Assembly (NCBI GenBank): GCA_902590705.1
Contig: CACIXU010000007.1
Span: 1 to 64,000 of the forward strand
From: an uncultured Bacteroidota bacterium
Lineage (GTDB): Bacteria > Bacteroidota > Bacteroidia > Flavobacteriales > Flavobacteriaceae
Length of the DNA stretch: 64,000 bases
Reading direction: 5' to 3'
Each line of letters starts with the position of its first letter. Position 1 is the first letter of the stretch. The notes under the pieces are model-generated. The model was not told the DNA's origin. It saw only the letters and a program-made list of their open reading frames with translations, and did no database searches. A program made the position numbers and the translations under genes. Positions 38,975-47,359 of this stretch are shown piece by piece.

Positions 38975-39675
38975 CAATATGAAATATCTTCTTTACTTGA
39001 CGGTTTTTTGTTTGTTAGCTTGTTCATCAAATGATGAAACAGTAGCTTTATCTGACCTTTACCCAGGGTCTTTTAACTTAGAATATCCTGAAAATGAACA
39101 AGCTTGCCTTGACGGAAGTGTTTTGAATGATTTACAAAGTAAAGTCAATCTTAGATGGACCTCTAGTAAAAATTCATCAAAGTACCAGATAAGTATTAAA
39201 AACCTAAATGATAATAGCAATTTGATATTCGAGAGTAACTCCAACAGTCAAGAAGTTATTTTAAAACACGGAGAGCCCTATGCTTGGAAAGTTACCGCTG
39301 AAGTACCTGAAAGTGGTTCCTCTTTAACTAGTAAAGAATGGCGTTTTTATTTGGCTGGTTTAGGAGAGGTAAATTATGCCCCTTTCCCACCAGAGTTGAT
39401 CTCACCAAGACCTTCGGCTAAGGTGAATTTAAACTCAAATGATCAAGTATTACTCAACTGGTCCTGTTCCGATCCTGATGGCGATATAAAAGGCTATAAA
39501 GTATATCTAGACTCAACAGATGGATCTAACCTTATTGCAAGTTTCGATGAAACTAAAAACCAGGTATTAATTGCCGTTAGCGCGACAGCTGAAACAAATT
39601 ACTTTTGGAAAGTAATAGCTTACGATAATCAAGGTAATACCGCCTCATCTGGGGTATATTCTTTTAGTACTAATT
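38003..39675 (+). repeat. Direct repeat, copy 1 (1,673 bp)
   Basis: This copy spans the last 323 codons of the giant T9SS gene and the lipoprotein gene up to its stop codon. By eye it is identical to 41585-43257, offset 3,582 bases. The left boundary is C at 38002 against T at 41584; the right boundary is the third-position change in the stop codon (TGA versus TAA). Confidence 0.9.
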
Positions 39676-39677
39676 GA
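38979..39677 (+). CDS. Lipoprotein with two fibronectin III-like domains, copy 1
   Basis: Protein of 232 residues with a short leader ending in LLAC (Cys15) followed by SSNDE, so a lipoprotein; the acidic residues after the Cys could favour surface export in Bacteroidota. Two beta-sandwich domains of fibronectin III type are suggested: about 45-125 ([25 protein letters not shown]) and 140-230 ([39 protein letters not shown]). It starts 4 bases after the T9SS gene stop and shares a base with the next start, so it is clearly part of the operon. The second copy at 42561 encodes the same protein. Function unknown; anchoring or assembly of its T9SS partner is possible. Confidence 0.88.
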   Translation: MKYLLYLTVFCLLACSSNDETVALSDLYPGSFNLEYPENEQACLDGSVLNDLQSKVNLRWTSSKNSSKYQISIKNLNDNSNLIFESNSNSQEVILKHGEPYAWKVTAEVPESGSSLTSKEWRFYLAGLGEVNYAPFPPELISPRPSAKVNLNSNDQVLLNWSCSDPDGDIKGYKVYLDSTDGSNLIASFDETKNQVLIAVSATAETNYFWKVIAYDNQGNTASSGVYSFSTN

Positions 39678-42556
39678 TGAAACTAATGAATTATAATTAT
39701 ATCAATATTATTGGAAAAATGGTAGGATTAAATTCACTTATTTTAATTTTCTTTTTAGTGCTTCATCAAAAAGCGATCGGATCAAATAAGGGAGCTACAA
39801 ATATTATCGAAGAAGAAAAAATTAGTAGTATAAGTAAAAACAATGAAAGGCTTAACTCTAATAATGCCAATGAAATAGCTTTTCAAAATAGTACAATTTT
39901 TCATTATGATTTTTCGGACCTTGATTCATATAATCGACAAACTACTTCAGAGAGTAATAAAACTATAAATGATTTATCAGGAAATAATAATTATGGAACA
40001 GTTAGGAATATTTCAAAAGTATATTTTGATTCTGAACAAAATGCAATGTTTTTTAATGGAAAAAATGATGAAGATGCAACTGGAATTTCAATCAATAATC
40101 TAAATTATGTGAGTGGGGCATCTGATCAGCTGGAAAGTTTCACAATACAAGCAAGAATTAAAGCCAAATCAGAAACGACTAATCACCCAAGTGATGAAAG
40201 AATAATATTATCCTTTGATAAAAGTTCTGTTTTCAGGCTTTCAATAGGTTCTGACGCAGAGACTGGTGTTGAAGGAAAAATAGTTTTTGGATTTACAAAT
40301 GAGGATGGATCGCTAACTTCCTATAATCCCAACCAATCAATTGATCTAAGGGATGACCAGTGGCATGATATAGCTGTTCAATTTAAATCAAATACCGAAA
40401 ATGGAATAAAATTTTTCATAGATGGAGATCTGATTTACTCTGACCCAAATTCATATAAGCCAATTGGGGGTCAAGTGGACAATGAGACTCCAAGATATGG
40501 CAATATTGGTAATGGTAGCGAGATGACAGGTCCAACTGGAACTACGAATCCAGATAATCTGTTTTTCGGATGGATTCAGAGTGTAAAATTTTCAAGTATT
40601 CTGGAGATTGATTCTGATAATGATGGAATTGTAAACTCTGATGATATTTGTCCAAATACTTTACAAAATGAAAATGCTGATGCTCAAGGTTGTGGAGAGT
40701 CCCAAGTTGATTCAGACCAAGATGGAGTGCCCAATATAAATGATGAATGTCCAAATACTCTTCAAAATGAAAATGCTGATAGTAAAGGATGTGGAGAATC
40801 CCAAATTGATTCAGATTCAGACGGAACACCTGATGTAATTGATAATTGTTCTGATACCCCTAATCCTAATCAAGAGGATCATGATAACGATGGTATTGGT
40901 GATGTGTGTGATCCTGATCCAAAAATAGTTTTCTCGACATCTATTGTTAGAGAAGATGCGGAAATTGGAACCCTTGCAGGATCAGTTGAGGTAACAAGTC
41001 CAAATGGCTCTGAAATTACCTCTATAGATTTTGAAGGTTTCGGATTTTTAGCTTTAGAAAATATTTATGAAATTAGACTTATAGATAGTTTAGACTTTGA
41101 AGAAAAGGAAATATACCCTTTTACAATAACGGCTAAAACTGAGTTCGGTGAAACAATTATCGAAGGAGGTGTTGAAGTTGAAGATATTCCAAATAAGTCT
41201 TTCACCGCAAATTATTCTGTGGCAATTTTTGATACACCCGATATATTGAATTCAGATGCTGCAAGATCCGATGAAAGATATCATAATCCATTTAACAGAG
41301 GCGTTGGTAAATGGAAGATAAGAAAAAAGATTAGTGGTGGTGCTGATGCTCATTTGTTTGCTATTAAGAGTGAGCCTCCTACAACTAGGAGATCAGATGA
41401 TGAAAGCGAGGGTTATCTTGCTTTTATTAATCCTCCTGACTTTAATAATCCACAAGACCACAATCAAGATAATATTTATGAGGTAGAAGTAACATTTATT
41501 AATCTTGAGGATGGAGCTGTTGAGGTGCCTGTCCCTGTGACACAATTCCAACTGCAAGTCCCAGAGGGCGCCACTAGTATACTTGAGCTTCAATCCAGGC
41601 CAGCACTACCAGATGACGATACCGATGGTGATGGTGTTCCTGATATTATTGACAACAGTCCTGTGGTATTTAACCCAGATCAGGCAGATGAAGATGGTGA
41701 CGGTGTTGGTGATGTCTCTGATGATTTTGACCATGATGGGGTTTGGAATCCTCAGGATGAATGTCCTGAGACTCCCCTTGGCGTGAAAGTTGATGCATTT
41801 GGTTGTGAAATATTCTATCTACCTTCTGATAATTTCAATGTATACAAAACTGAAAGATGTGTTGATAATCATTCCATTGGAATTGAGTTTAAGAATATAT
41901 CACATTCCTACACTATTAATATCTCTGGTGCTATGGATTACTCTGAGATTTTTAGTGAAAAACAGTGGATCATTACCAACCTATCCAGTGGACAATACAA
42001 TATCTGCCTTGGTGTCGATGGAATAAATAGTAATGAGTTTGAAAGGTGTTTCGAGATTAGGCTTAATGACCCCACTCCTCTTTCGGTATATACTAACAAT
42101 TCAGATTTAACTGCTTTAGCTGATGATACCCTTGATTCGGTTAATTTTGAAATGGCTGGCGGATCAGTTTACAATATCGAGCATAATGGCATAACAACAC
42201 AGACCTCCCGATCCAGTCACTCGTTGGCCCTTAGAAAAGGTCTAAACACTGTTAGGATAACGACGGATCAAGAATGTCAAGGTGTTTTCGAAAAACAATA
42301 TTTCAACTCTGAAACCATTGCCTATACACCAAATCCTTTTGAAGATGAATTGCTAATTTACGTAGGTGGGCAGGATGAAACTATTTTAGTTGAAATATTT
42401 ACTACAGCTGGAAAACTCATTAGTTCTGATTATTACAAGCTCAATGAGTCTGATAGAAATATTTCAGTCAATACTTCTAATTATAAAATGGGAAGTTATT
42501 TATTCAAGGTTAATGCAAATACGGTGAAAAAATCTTTTATGGCCATAAAAAAATAA
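39677..42556 (+). CDS. T9SS-secreted LamG / thrombospondin type 3 repeat protein
   Basis: Exported protein of 959 residues. The ATG at 39677 overlaps the preceding stop by one base (TGATG); a hydrophobic stretch at about 19-36 serves as signal sequence, and a further in-frame ATG a few codons on is an alternative. The LamG-like domain (about 70-310) includes [11 protein letters not shown]-type strands and [13 protein letters not shown]. Then come thrombospondin type 3 repeats ([15 protein letters not shown] and others, about 312-415), a cadherin-like segment, a conserved module ([25 protein letters not shown]), more type 3 repeats and a T9SS type A C-terminal domain. From residue 637 to the end it equals the giant protein. 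It has no DUF285 repeats. Confidence 0.9.
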   Translation: MKLMNYNYINIIGKMVGLNSLILIFFLVLHQKAIGSNKGATNIIEEEKISSISKNNERLNSNNANEIAFQNSTIFHYDFSDLDSYNRQTTSESNKTINDLSGNNNYGTVRNISKVYFDSEQNAMFFNGKNDEDATGISINNLNYVSGASDQLESFTIQARIKAKSETTNHPSDERIILSFDKSSVFRLSIGSDAETGVEGKIVFGFTNEDGSLTSYNPNQSIDLRDDQWHDIAVQFKSNTENGIKFFIDGDLIYSDPNSYKPIGGQVDNETPRYGNIGNGSEMTGPTGTTNPDNLFFGWIQSVKFSSILEIDSDNDGIVNSDDICPNTLQNENADAQGCGESQVDSDQDGVPNINDECPNTLQNENADSKGCGESQIDSDSDGTPDVIDNCSDTPNPNQEDHDNDGIGDVCDPDPKIVFSTSIVREDAEIGTLAGSVEVTSPNGSEITSIDFEGFGFLALENIYEIRLIDSLDFEEKEIYPFTITAKTEFGETIIEGGVEVEDIPNKSFTANYSVAIFDTPDILNSDAARSDERYHNPFNRGVGKWKIRKKISGGADAHLFAIKSEPPTTRRSDDESEGYLAFINPPDFNNPQDHNQDNIYEVEVTFINLEDGAVEVPVPVTQFQLQVPEGATSILELQSRPALPDDDTDGDGVPDIIDNSPVVFNPDQADEDGDGVGDVSDDFDHDGVWNPQDECPETPLGVKVDAFGCEIFYLPSDNFNVYKTERCVDNHSIGIEFKNISHSYTINISGAMDYSEIFSEKQWIITNLSSGQYNICLGVDGINSNEFERCFEIRLNDPTPLSVYTNNSDLTALADDTLDSVNFEMAGGSVYNIEHNGITTQTSRSSHSLALRKGLNTVRITTDQECQGVFEKQYFNSETIAYTPNPFEDELLIYVGGQDETILVEIFTTAGKLISSDYYKLNESDRNISVNTSNYKMGSYLFKVNANTVKKSFMAIKK

Positions 42557-43257
42557 CAATATGAAATATCTTCTTTACTTGACGGTTTTTTGTTTGTTAG
42601 CTTGTTCATCAAATGATGAAACAGTAGCTTTATCTGACCTTTACCCAGGGTCTTTTAACTTAGAATATCCTGAAAATGAACAAGCTTGCCTTGACGGAAG
42701 TGTTTTGAATGATTTACAAAGTAAAGTCAATCTTAGATGGACCTCTAGTAAAAATTCATCAAAGTACCAGATAAGTATTAAAAACCTAAATGATAATAGC
42801 AATTTGATATTCGAGAGTAACTCCAACAGTCAAGAAGTTATTTTAAAACACGGAGAGCCCTATGCTTGGAAAGTTACCGCTGAAGTACCTGAAAGTGGTT
42901 CCTCTTTAACTAGTAAAGAATGGCGTTTTTATTTGGCTGGTTTAGGAGAGGTAAATTATGCCCCTTTCCCACCAGAGTTGATCTCACCAAGACCTTCGGC
43001 TAAGGTGAATTTAAACTCAAATGATCAAGTATTACTCAACTGGTCCTGTTCCGATCCTGATGGCGATATAAAAGGCTATAAAGTATATCTAGACTCAACA
43101 GATGGATCTAACCTTATTGCAAGTTTCGATGAAACTAAAAACCAGGTATTAATTGCCGTTAGCGCGACAGCTGAAACAAATTACTTTTGGAAAGTAATAG
43201 CTTACGATAATCAAGGTAATACCGCCTCATCTGGGGTATATTCTTTTAGTACTAATT
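41585..43257 (+). repeat. Direct repeat, copy 2 (1,673 bp)
   Basis: This is the second copy of the 38003-39675 segment, with no difference found by eye. Left of it, 41323-41584 is a patchwork of identical and diverged runs relative to 37741-38002, which looks like the edge of a gene conversion tract. Confidence 0.9.
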
Positions 43258-43259
43258 AA
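42561..43259 (+). CDS. Lipoprotein with two fibronectin III-like domains, copy 2
   Basis: The 232-residue product is identical to that of 38979-39677: same LLAC lipobox (Cys15) and same two fibronectin III-like domains. It lies 4 bases downstream of the LamG T9SS gene, repeating the T9SS-substrate plus lipoprotein order. The only base difference found is in the stop codon (TAA here, TGA in copy 1). Full identity including silent sites means the copies separated very recently or are being homogenised. Confidence 0.88.
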   Translation: MKYLLYLTVFCLLACSSNDETVALSDLYPGSFNLEYPENEQACLDGSVLNDLQSKVNLRWTSSKNSSKYQISIKNLNDNSNLIFESNSNSQEVILKHGEPYAWKVTAEVPESGSSLTSKEWRFYLAGLGEVNYAPFPPELISPRPSAKVNLNSNDQVLLNWSCSDPDGDIKGYKVYLDSTDGSNLIASFDETKNQVLIAVSATAETNYFWKVIAYDNQGNTASSGVYSFSTN

Positions 43260-43279
43260 ACATTGTATAAATATTTATT

Positions 43280-44116
43280 ATGCAGGAGATTATGAATTAT
43301 TTCGAAGGTATACCGAGTCTTCATCGCAGTTTCATCCTTGTAGGAGGAATTACATTATTTTGGCTACTCGAGGGGATTTTTCCATTATTTAAATTTGATT
43401 ACAAAAAATGGCGACATGCAATACCTAATATTTTTTTCACTTTAACTACGGTTTTAATTAACTTCATACTTGCGTTTATATTACTTAAAACATCAGATTG
43501 GACTATTGCTAATGGTTTTGGAATTTTACATTGGATTCCAGAAACTCCGCTCTGGTTAGAGGTATTGTTAGGGGTTATTTTTTTAGACTTTATTGGCGCA
43601 TATTTACCCCATTATGTTGAGCATCAAATTAAACCGCTTTGGATGATCCATCTAGTTCATCATAGTGATCATAATGTAGATACCACTACTGCAAATAGAC
43701 ACCATCCACTTGAGAGTATCGTTCGTTTTAGCTTTACACTATTAGGGGTTTTCTTATTAGGGACTTCGATTGGAATTATAATGTTATATCAAGCTTTGTC
43801 AGTAGTTTCCTCACAATTTAATCACGCAAACATAAGACTTCCAAAGAAAATTGATCTTTGGATTAGCTATTTGCTAGTTTCTCCTGATATGCATAAAACT
43901 CACCATCACTTTAGATTGCCCTATACTGATAAAAATTATGGTAATATTTTTTCTATATGGGATAGGTTATTAGGAACATTTGCAACATTTGACCGAGATA
44001 AAATCGTTTATGGAGTTGATGTTTTTCCAGATGAGAAAAAAAATAATAAAATCGAAAGTTTATTGAAACAGCCCTTTGAAAAATATCAAAGACCAACTAT
44101 GGGTCAAACAGACTGA
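43280..44116 (+). CDS. Fatty acid hydroxylase / sterol desaturase family membrane protein
   Basis: Integral membrane di-iron protein of 278 residues with four or five hydrophobic helices. The histidine clusters of the superfamily are present: HYVEH (about 113-117), HLVHHSDH (125-132), NRHH, and HKTHHH near residue 206. The substrate is unknown; in flavobacteria relatives act on lipids or carotenoids, or are uncharacterised. The start at 43280 is the first ATG; one at 43292 is also possible. Its end overlaps the convergent hisS gene by 13 bases. Confidence 0.88.
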   Translation: MQEIMNYFEGIPSLHRSFILVGGITLFWLLEGIFPLFKFDYKKWRHAIPNIFFTLTTVLINFILAFILLKTSDWTIANGFGILHWIPETPLWLEVLLGVIFLDFIGAYLPHYVEHQIKPLWMIHLVHHSDHNVDTTTANRHHPLESIVRFSFTLLGVFLLGTSIGIIMLYQALSVVSSQFNHANIRLPKKIDLWISYLLVSPDMHKTHHHFRLPYTDKNYGNIFSIWDRLLGTFATFDRDKIVYGVDVFPDEKKNNKIESLLKQPFEKYQRPTMGQTD

Positions 44117-45495
44117 CTTAATTTTTCTAAGGTAGAGACGATTGATGAAATTGAGTGTTTCGATTGATTTCCAGTTCTCATATCCTTAACCACAAATATA
44201 TCATTTTTTATTTCCTCTGGACCAATCATAATAACAAATGGAATTGATCTTTGATCCGCATAATTCATTTGCTTCTTTAATTTAACCTCTTTAGGATAAA
44301 ACTCACAGGAAATTTGTCGATCTCTAATTTTTGATAGCTTTTTAAAAGAAAATTCTGCGTTTTTATCGCCAAAGTTTAAAAACAAAAAATTTGACTGATT
44401 CTGAAGGGTTTCTGGAAATAAATTTAACTGCTCCATAACTAGGAAAATTCGATCAAAGCCAAAAGATATACCAAATCCACTTGTGTTTTTTAAACCAAAT
44501 TGATTTGTAAGATTGTCATATCTTCCTCCACCACCAATGGAACCCATTCTTATATCCTTGGGAGGAATAACTTCCAAAATAAGACCTGTATAGTAATTTA
44601 GTCCCCTAGCTAAACTAGAATCAAAATCTAGGGATACAACATCAAGAGATTTCTCCGCTAATTGCTTATGAACAAATTTTAATTCCTCAATACCCTGATT
44701 AGAAATATTGATACCCGATAAAATAGATTCGACCTGGGAAATTTGAGATTTAAAGTCTCCATTTAAAGATAAAAATGGTTTTAGACGATCGATTGCCTTT
44801 TGATCAAAACCTTTTTCTAATAATTCTTTTATAACTCCTTTCTCCCCTATTTTGGTCAACTTATCCAATGCAACAGTAAAATCAATCAGCTGAGATTTTG
44901 CACCAATTAATTCTGCAATCCCAGCAAGAATTTTTCTATGATTAATCTTTATTTTAATTCCTTTTAAATTTAAATTGGAAAAAACACGGTCATATAAAAG
45001 TATTCCCTCTACTTCTTGCCATAAAGATGGTTCACCGACAACATCAGCATCACATTGTAAAAACTCCCGAAACCTTCCATTTTGAGGACGGTCAGCACGC
45101 CATACATTTTGAATTTGATATCGTCTGAAAGGAAATTTAATCTCATTTTGATTTTGTGAAACATAACGTGCGAGCGGAACAGTTAGATCATATCTTAATG
45201 CTTTTTGAGAAATGGACTTAGAAAACTTTTGAATATTTCCACTTTCCAAAGCTTTAATATCACCCTGCTTAATCTTTTCACCAGAATTTAATATTTTAAA
45301 AATAAGACGATCGCCTTCCTCACCGTATTTGCCGAATAGTGTCTCAGAGCTTTCAAAAGAGGGGGTTTCTAGAGGTTGAAAGCCAAAGGTTTCAAAAATG
45401 GTTATCAAATTATCTTTTAAATAATTCCGCTTTGCTAAAATATTAGCTGAAAAGTCTCGAGTTCCCTTGGGTATATTTGGTTTAATTACTGACAT
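44104..45495 (-). CDS. hisS: Histidyl-tRNA synthetase
   Basis: Class II aminoacyl-tRNA synthetase of 463 residues that charges tRNA-His. It starts with IKPNIPKGTRDFS. Motif 2 is seen in RYDLTVPLARYV and RRYQIQNVWRADRPQNGRFREF. The histidine-specific segments are GLNYYTGLILEV and GGGGRYDNLTNQFG, and motif 3 is GFGISFGFDRI. A C-terminal anticodon-binding domain begins near residue 365. It is slightly longer than the E. coli enzyme (424), as is usual in this phylum. Confidence 0.97.
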   Translation of the reverse strand: MSVIKPNIPKGTRDFSANILAKRNYLKDNLITIFETFGFQPLETPSFESSETLFGKYGEEGDRLIFKILNSGEKIKQGDIKALESGNIQKFSKSISQKALRYDLTVPLARYVSQNQNEIKFPFRRYQIQNVWRADRPQNGRFREFLQCDADVVGEPSLWQEVEGILLYDRVFSNLNLKGIKIKINHRKILAGIAELIGAKSQLIDFTVALDKLTKIGEKGVIKELLEKGFDQKAIDRLKPFLSLNGDFKSQISQVESILSGINISNQGIEELKFVHKQLAEKSLDVVSLDFDSSLARGLNYYTGLILEVIPPKDIRMGSIGGGGRYDNLTNQFGLKNTSGFGISFGFDRIFLVMEQLNLFPETLQNQSNFLFLNFGDKNAEFSFKKLSKIRDRQISCEFYPKEVKLKKQMNYADQRSIPFVIMIGPEEIKNDIFVVKDMRTGNQSKHSISSIVSTLEKLSQSV

Positions 45496-45531
45496 TTGAT
45501 ATGTTGTATAACAAAGATGATATAATTCTAT

Positions 45532-46005
45532 TTATTTTGAAAGAAAACTTTTCAAGTCCTCGTATACAGTTCCATCTCTAGCCACGGCCCCTTTTTTTAT
45601 GAGCTTAAAGATTTCTTTTTTAAAATCTTTCCCAAAATCTCTTGAGGATTCAAAAACACTAACCCTATCATCTTTAATATTTTTAATTAACCAGTTTTTG
45701 TGGTGTTCGTCAAAAAATGAGGGACAATCTTTAGTTTGCTTGATTAAAATTAAATCAATTTTATTATCAAAACATTTAAAAAGAAACAATAATTGATCAT
45801 TCCTATGTTCTAAATATTTAATGTTATCTAATACGTCATTCCAGACTATATCACTAAAAGCATCTAACTTTTTATTCGTTAATTCAGGATCTTCAGACTT
45901 GATTTGATCCCACTTTTTCTTGTCAATTGAATGAGCTGCCAAAAACCTTGAAAACTCATTGTGTAATGCTTTGAATTGTTCTTTTGTGAGACGGGCGTAT
46001 TCCAT
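45532..46005 (-). CDS. Conserved hypothetical protein (flavobacterial type)
   Basis: Soluble protein of 157 residues without signal peptide or membrane helix. I do not recognise a functional domain with certainty; the sequence and its place between rplI and hisS recall a family of uncharacterised flavobacterial proteins (possibly DUF6495). It is rich in Lys, Asp and Phe and predicted largely helical (for example LTKEQFKALHNEFSRFLAAH). The start follows the rplI terminator by only 13 bases, so expression may rely on read-through or on a promoter inside the terminator region. Confidence 0.7.
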   Translation of the reverse strand: MEYARLTKEQFKALHNEFSRFLAAHSIDKKKWDQIKSEDPELTNKKLDAFSDIVWNDVLDNIKYLEHRNDQLLFLFKCFDNKIDLILIKQTKDCPSFFDEHHKNWLIKNIKDDRVSVFESSRDFGKDFKKEIFKLIKKGAVARDGTVYEDLKSFLSK

Positions 46006-46018
46006 ATAATTGATTTCA

Positions 46019-46046
46019 TAAAAAAAACCCCACTCGAGGCGGGGTT
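46019..46046 (-). terminator. Terminator of the rpsF-rpsR-rplI operon
   Basis: On the - strand, AACCCCGC pairs with GTGGGGTT (46046-46026; one G-U pair) around a 5-base loop, followed by a run of T. It lies 20 bases after the rplI stop. Confidence 0.85.
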
Positions 46047-46066
46047 ATATTCTGAAAAATTTAAAA

Positions 46067-46519
46067 CTACTTTTTCTCTGGAATAACATCAAAAGGATAC
46101 TGTATAGAAACATCTCTATGCAATCTTATGTTTGCTGTATAACTTCCAATTCTTTTAATTGTTTTTCCGGGAATAGAAATCGCATTTTTATCAATGCTGT
46201 GACCTTTAGATTCAAATTCTTTGGCTAAATCTAAAGCAGAAACAGATCCAAATAGTTTATCGCCACTAGAGACCTTAGAAGATATTTTAATAACTATATC
46301 AGATAATTTTTTTCCCAATGCATTAGCATCGCTAATAATTTTCTTCTCCTTAAAAGCTTTTTGTTTTAAATTTTCTGCTAAAACTTTTTTAGCTGATACA
46401 GTCGCTAAAATTGCCTTTCCTTGGGGAATGAGGAAATTTCTTCCATAACCGTTTTTTACTTTCACTAGGTCATCTTTAAAGCCTAAATTTTCAACGTTTT
46501 GTTTCAAAATTAATTCCAT
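46067..46519 (-). CDS. rplI: 50S ribosomal protein L9
   Basis: L9 binds 23S rRNA at the base of the L1 stalk. The length of 150 residues and the N-terminal signature ELILKQNVENLGFKDDLVKVKNGYGRNFLIPQGKA are canonical. The C-terminal domain contains KLFGSVSALDLA and is complete. It is the last gene of the operon, 12 bases after rpsR. Confidence 0.98.
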   Translation of the reverse strand: MELILKQNVENLGFKDDLVKVKNGYGRNFLIPQGKAILATVSAKKVLAENLKQKAFKEKKIISDANALGKKLSDIVIKISSKVSSGDKLFGSVSALDLAKEFESKGHSIDKNAISIPGKTIKRIGSYTANIRLHRDVSIQYPFDVIPEKK

Positions 46520-46531
46520 CGATATAAATAT

Positions 46532-46828
46532 TTATTTAAGCAAATCTCCAACATACGGCATTAAAGCAAGATGACGAGCTCTTTTTACAGCAACTGATAC
46601 TTTTCTTTGATACTTAAGGGAGGTGCCAGTGAGACGTCGAGGTAATATCTTACCTTGTTCGTTAACAAATTTTATGAGAAAGTCAGGATCTTTATAATCT
46701 ACATATTTTATACCTGAACGCTTAAATCTACAATACTTTTTTTTGATATTAGTGTCAATATTAAGCGGAGTCAAATATCTAATTTGTCCTTCTTTTTTTC
46801 CACTAGATTGCTCTTCTATTTTTGACAT
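46532..46828 (-). CDS. rpsR: 30S ribosomal protein S18
   Basis: S18 partners S6 on the small-subunit platform. It has 98 residues, with the family core YRFKRSGI-like [32 protein letters not shown] and [12 protein letters not shown]. An N-terminal extension of about 15 polar residues is common in this phylum. It lies 3 bases after rpsF. Confidence 0.98.
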   Translation of the reverse strand: MSKIEEQSSGKKEGQIRYLTPLNIDTNIKKKYCRFKRSGIKYVDYKDPDFLIKFVNEQGKILPRRLTGTSLKYQRKVSVAVKRARHLALMPYVGDLLK

Positions 46829-46831
46829 AAA

Positions 46832-47176
46832 TTAAACTTTAACCTTAGATAAATTTCTTTTCTTTCTCTTATCAGCCCATTCAAGTGCATGAATATCAAG
46901 TTTTACAGTTAAAAATCGCATTACTCTCTCATCTCTTCTAAATTCTATTTCGAGAGAGTTGATTACATTTGCATCCGATTCAAATTGGAGTAAATGATAA
47001 AATCCACTATTCTTGTTTTGAATAGGATATGCAAGTTTTTTTAGTCCCCAATCCTCTTTATGATTTAGTTTAGAATTAGTTGACTTCAAGAAAGACTCAT
47101 ATTTTTTTACTGCTTCCTCTATCTGTTTGTCAGATAGAACGGGATTTAGAATGAAAACAGCCTCATAATGATTCAT
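46832..47176 (-). CDS. rpsF: 30S ribosomal protein S6
   Basis: S6 forms a heterodimer with S18 on 16S rRNA. It has 114 residues starting MNHYEAVFILNPVLSD. KKLAYPIQNKNSGFYHLLQFE and the ERVMRFLTVKLD strand are family hallmarks. First gene of the operon, it is preceded by a strong promoter 21 bases upstream. Confidence 0.98.
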   Translation of the reverse strand: MNHYEAVFILNPVLSDKQIEEAVKKYESFLKSTNSKLNHKEDWGLKKLAYPIQNKNSGFYHLLQFESDANVINSLEIEFRRDERVMRFLTVKLDIHALEWADKRKKRNLSKVKV

Positions 47177-47196
47177 ATTTTTCTTTTTTAGAGTTG

Positions 47197-47227
47197 CAAA
47201 AATAATCTAATATTATATCTAGACCAA
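47197..47227 (-). promoter_or_regulatory. Promoter of the rpsF-rpsR-rplI operon
   Basis: On the - strand, TATTTTTG (47204-47197) matches TAnnTTTG, with TTG (47227-47225) exactly 20 bases upstream. Initiation is expected near 47190, giving a very short leader of about 14 bases. The remaining 130 bases towards priA are AT-rich with nothing else recognisable. Confidence 0.7.
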
Positions 47228-47359
47228 AATAATCTTCAATAAATAATTAATATTAAATCATTAACAATTATTTAATTCTACAAAATTAAATCTATAAAAA
47301 TTAATTATACCATTTGATTGTTTAAAAATGGCTAAAATTTAAAATCAGTTTCTTATAAA

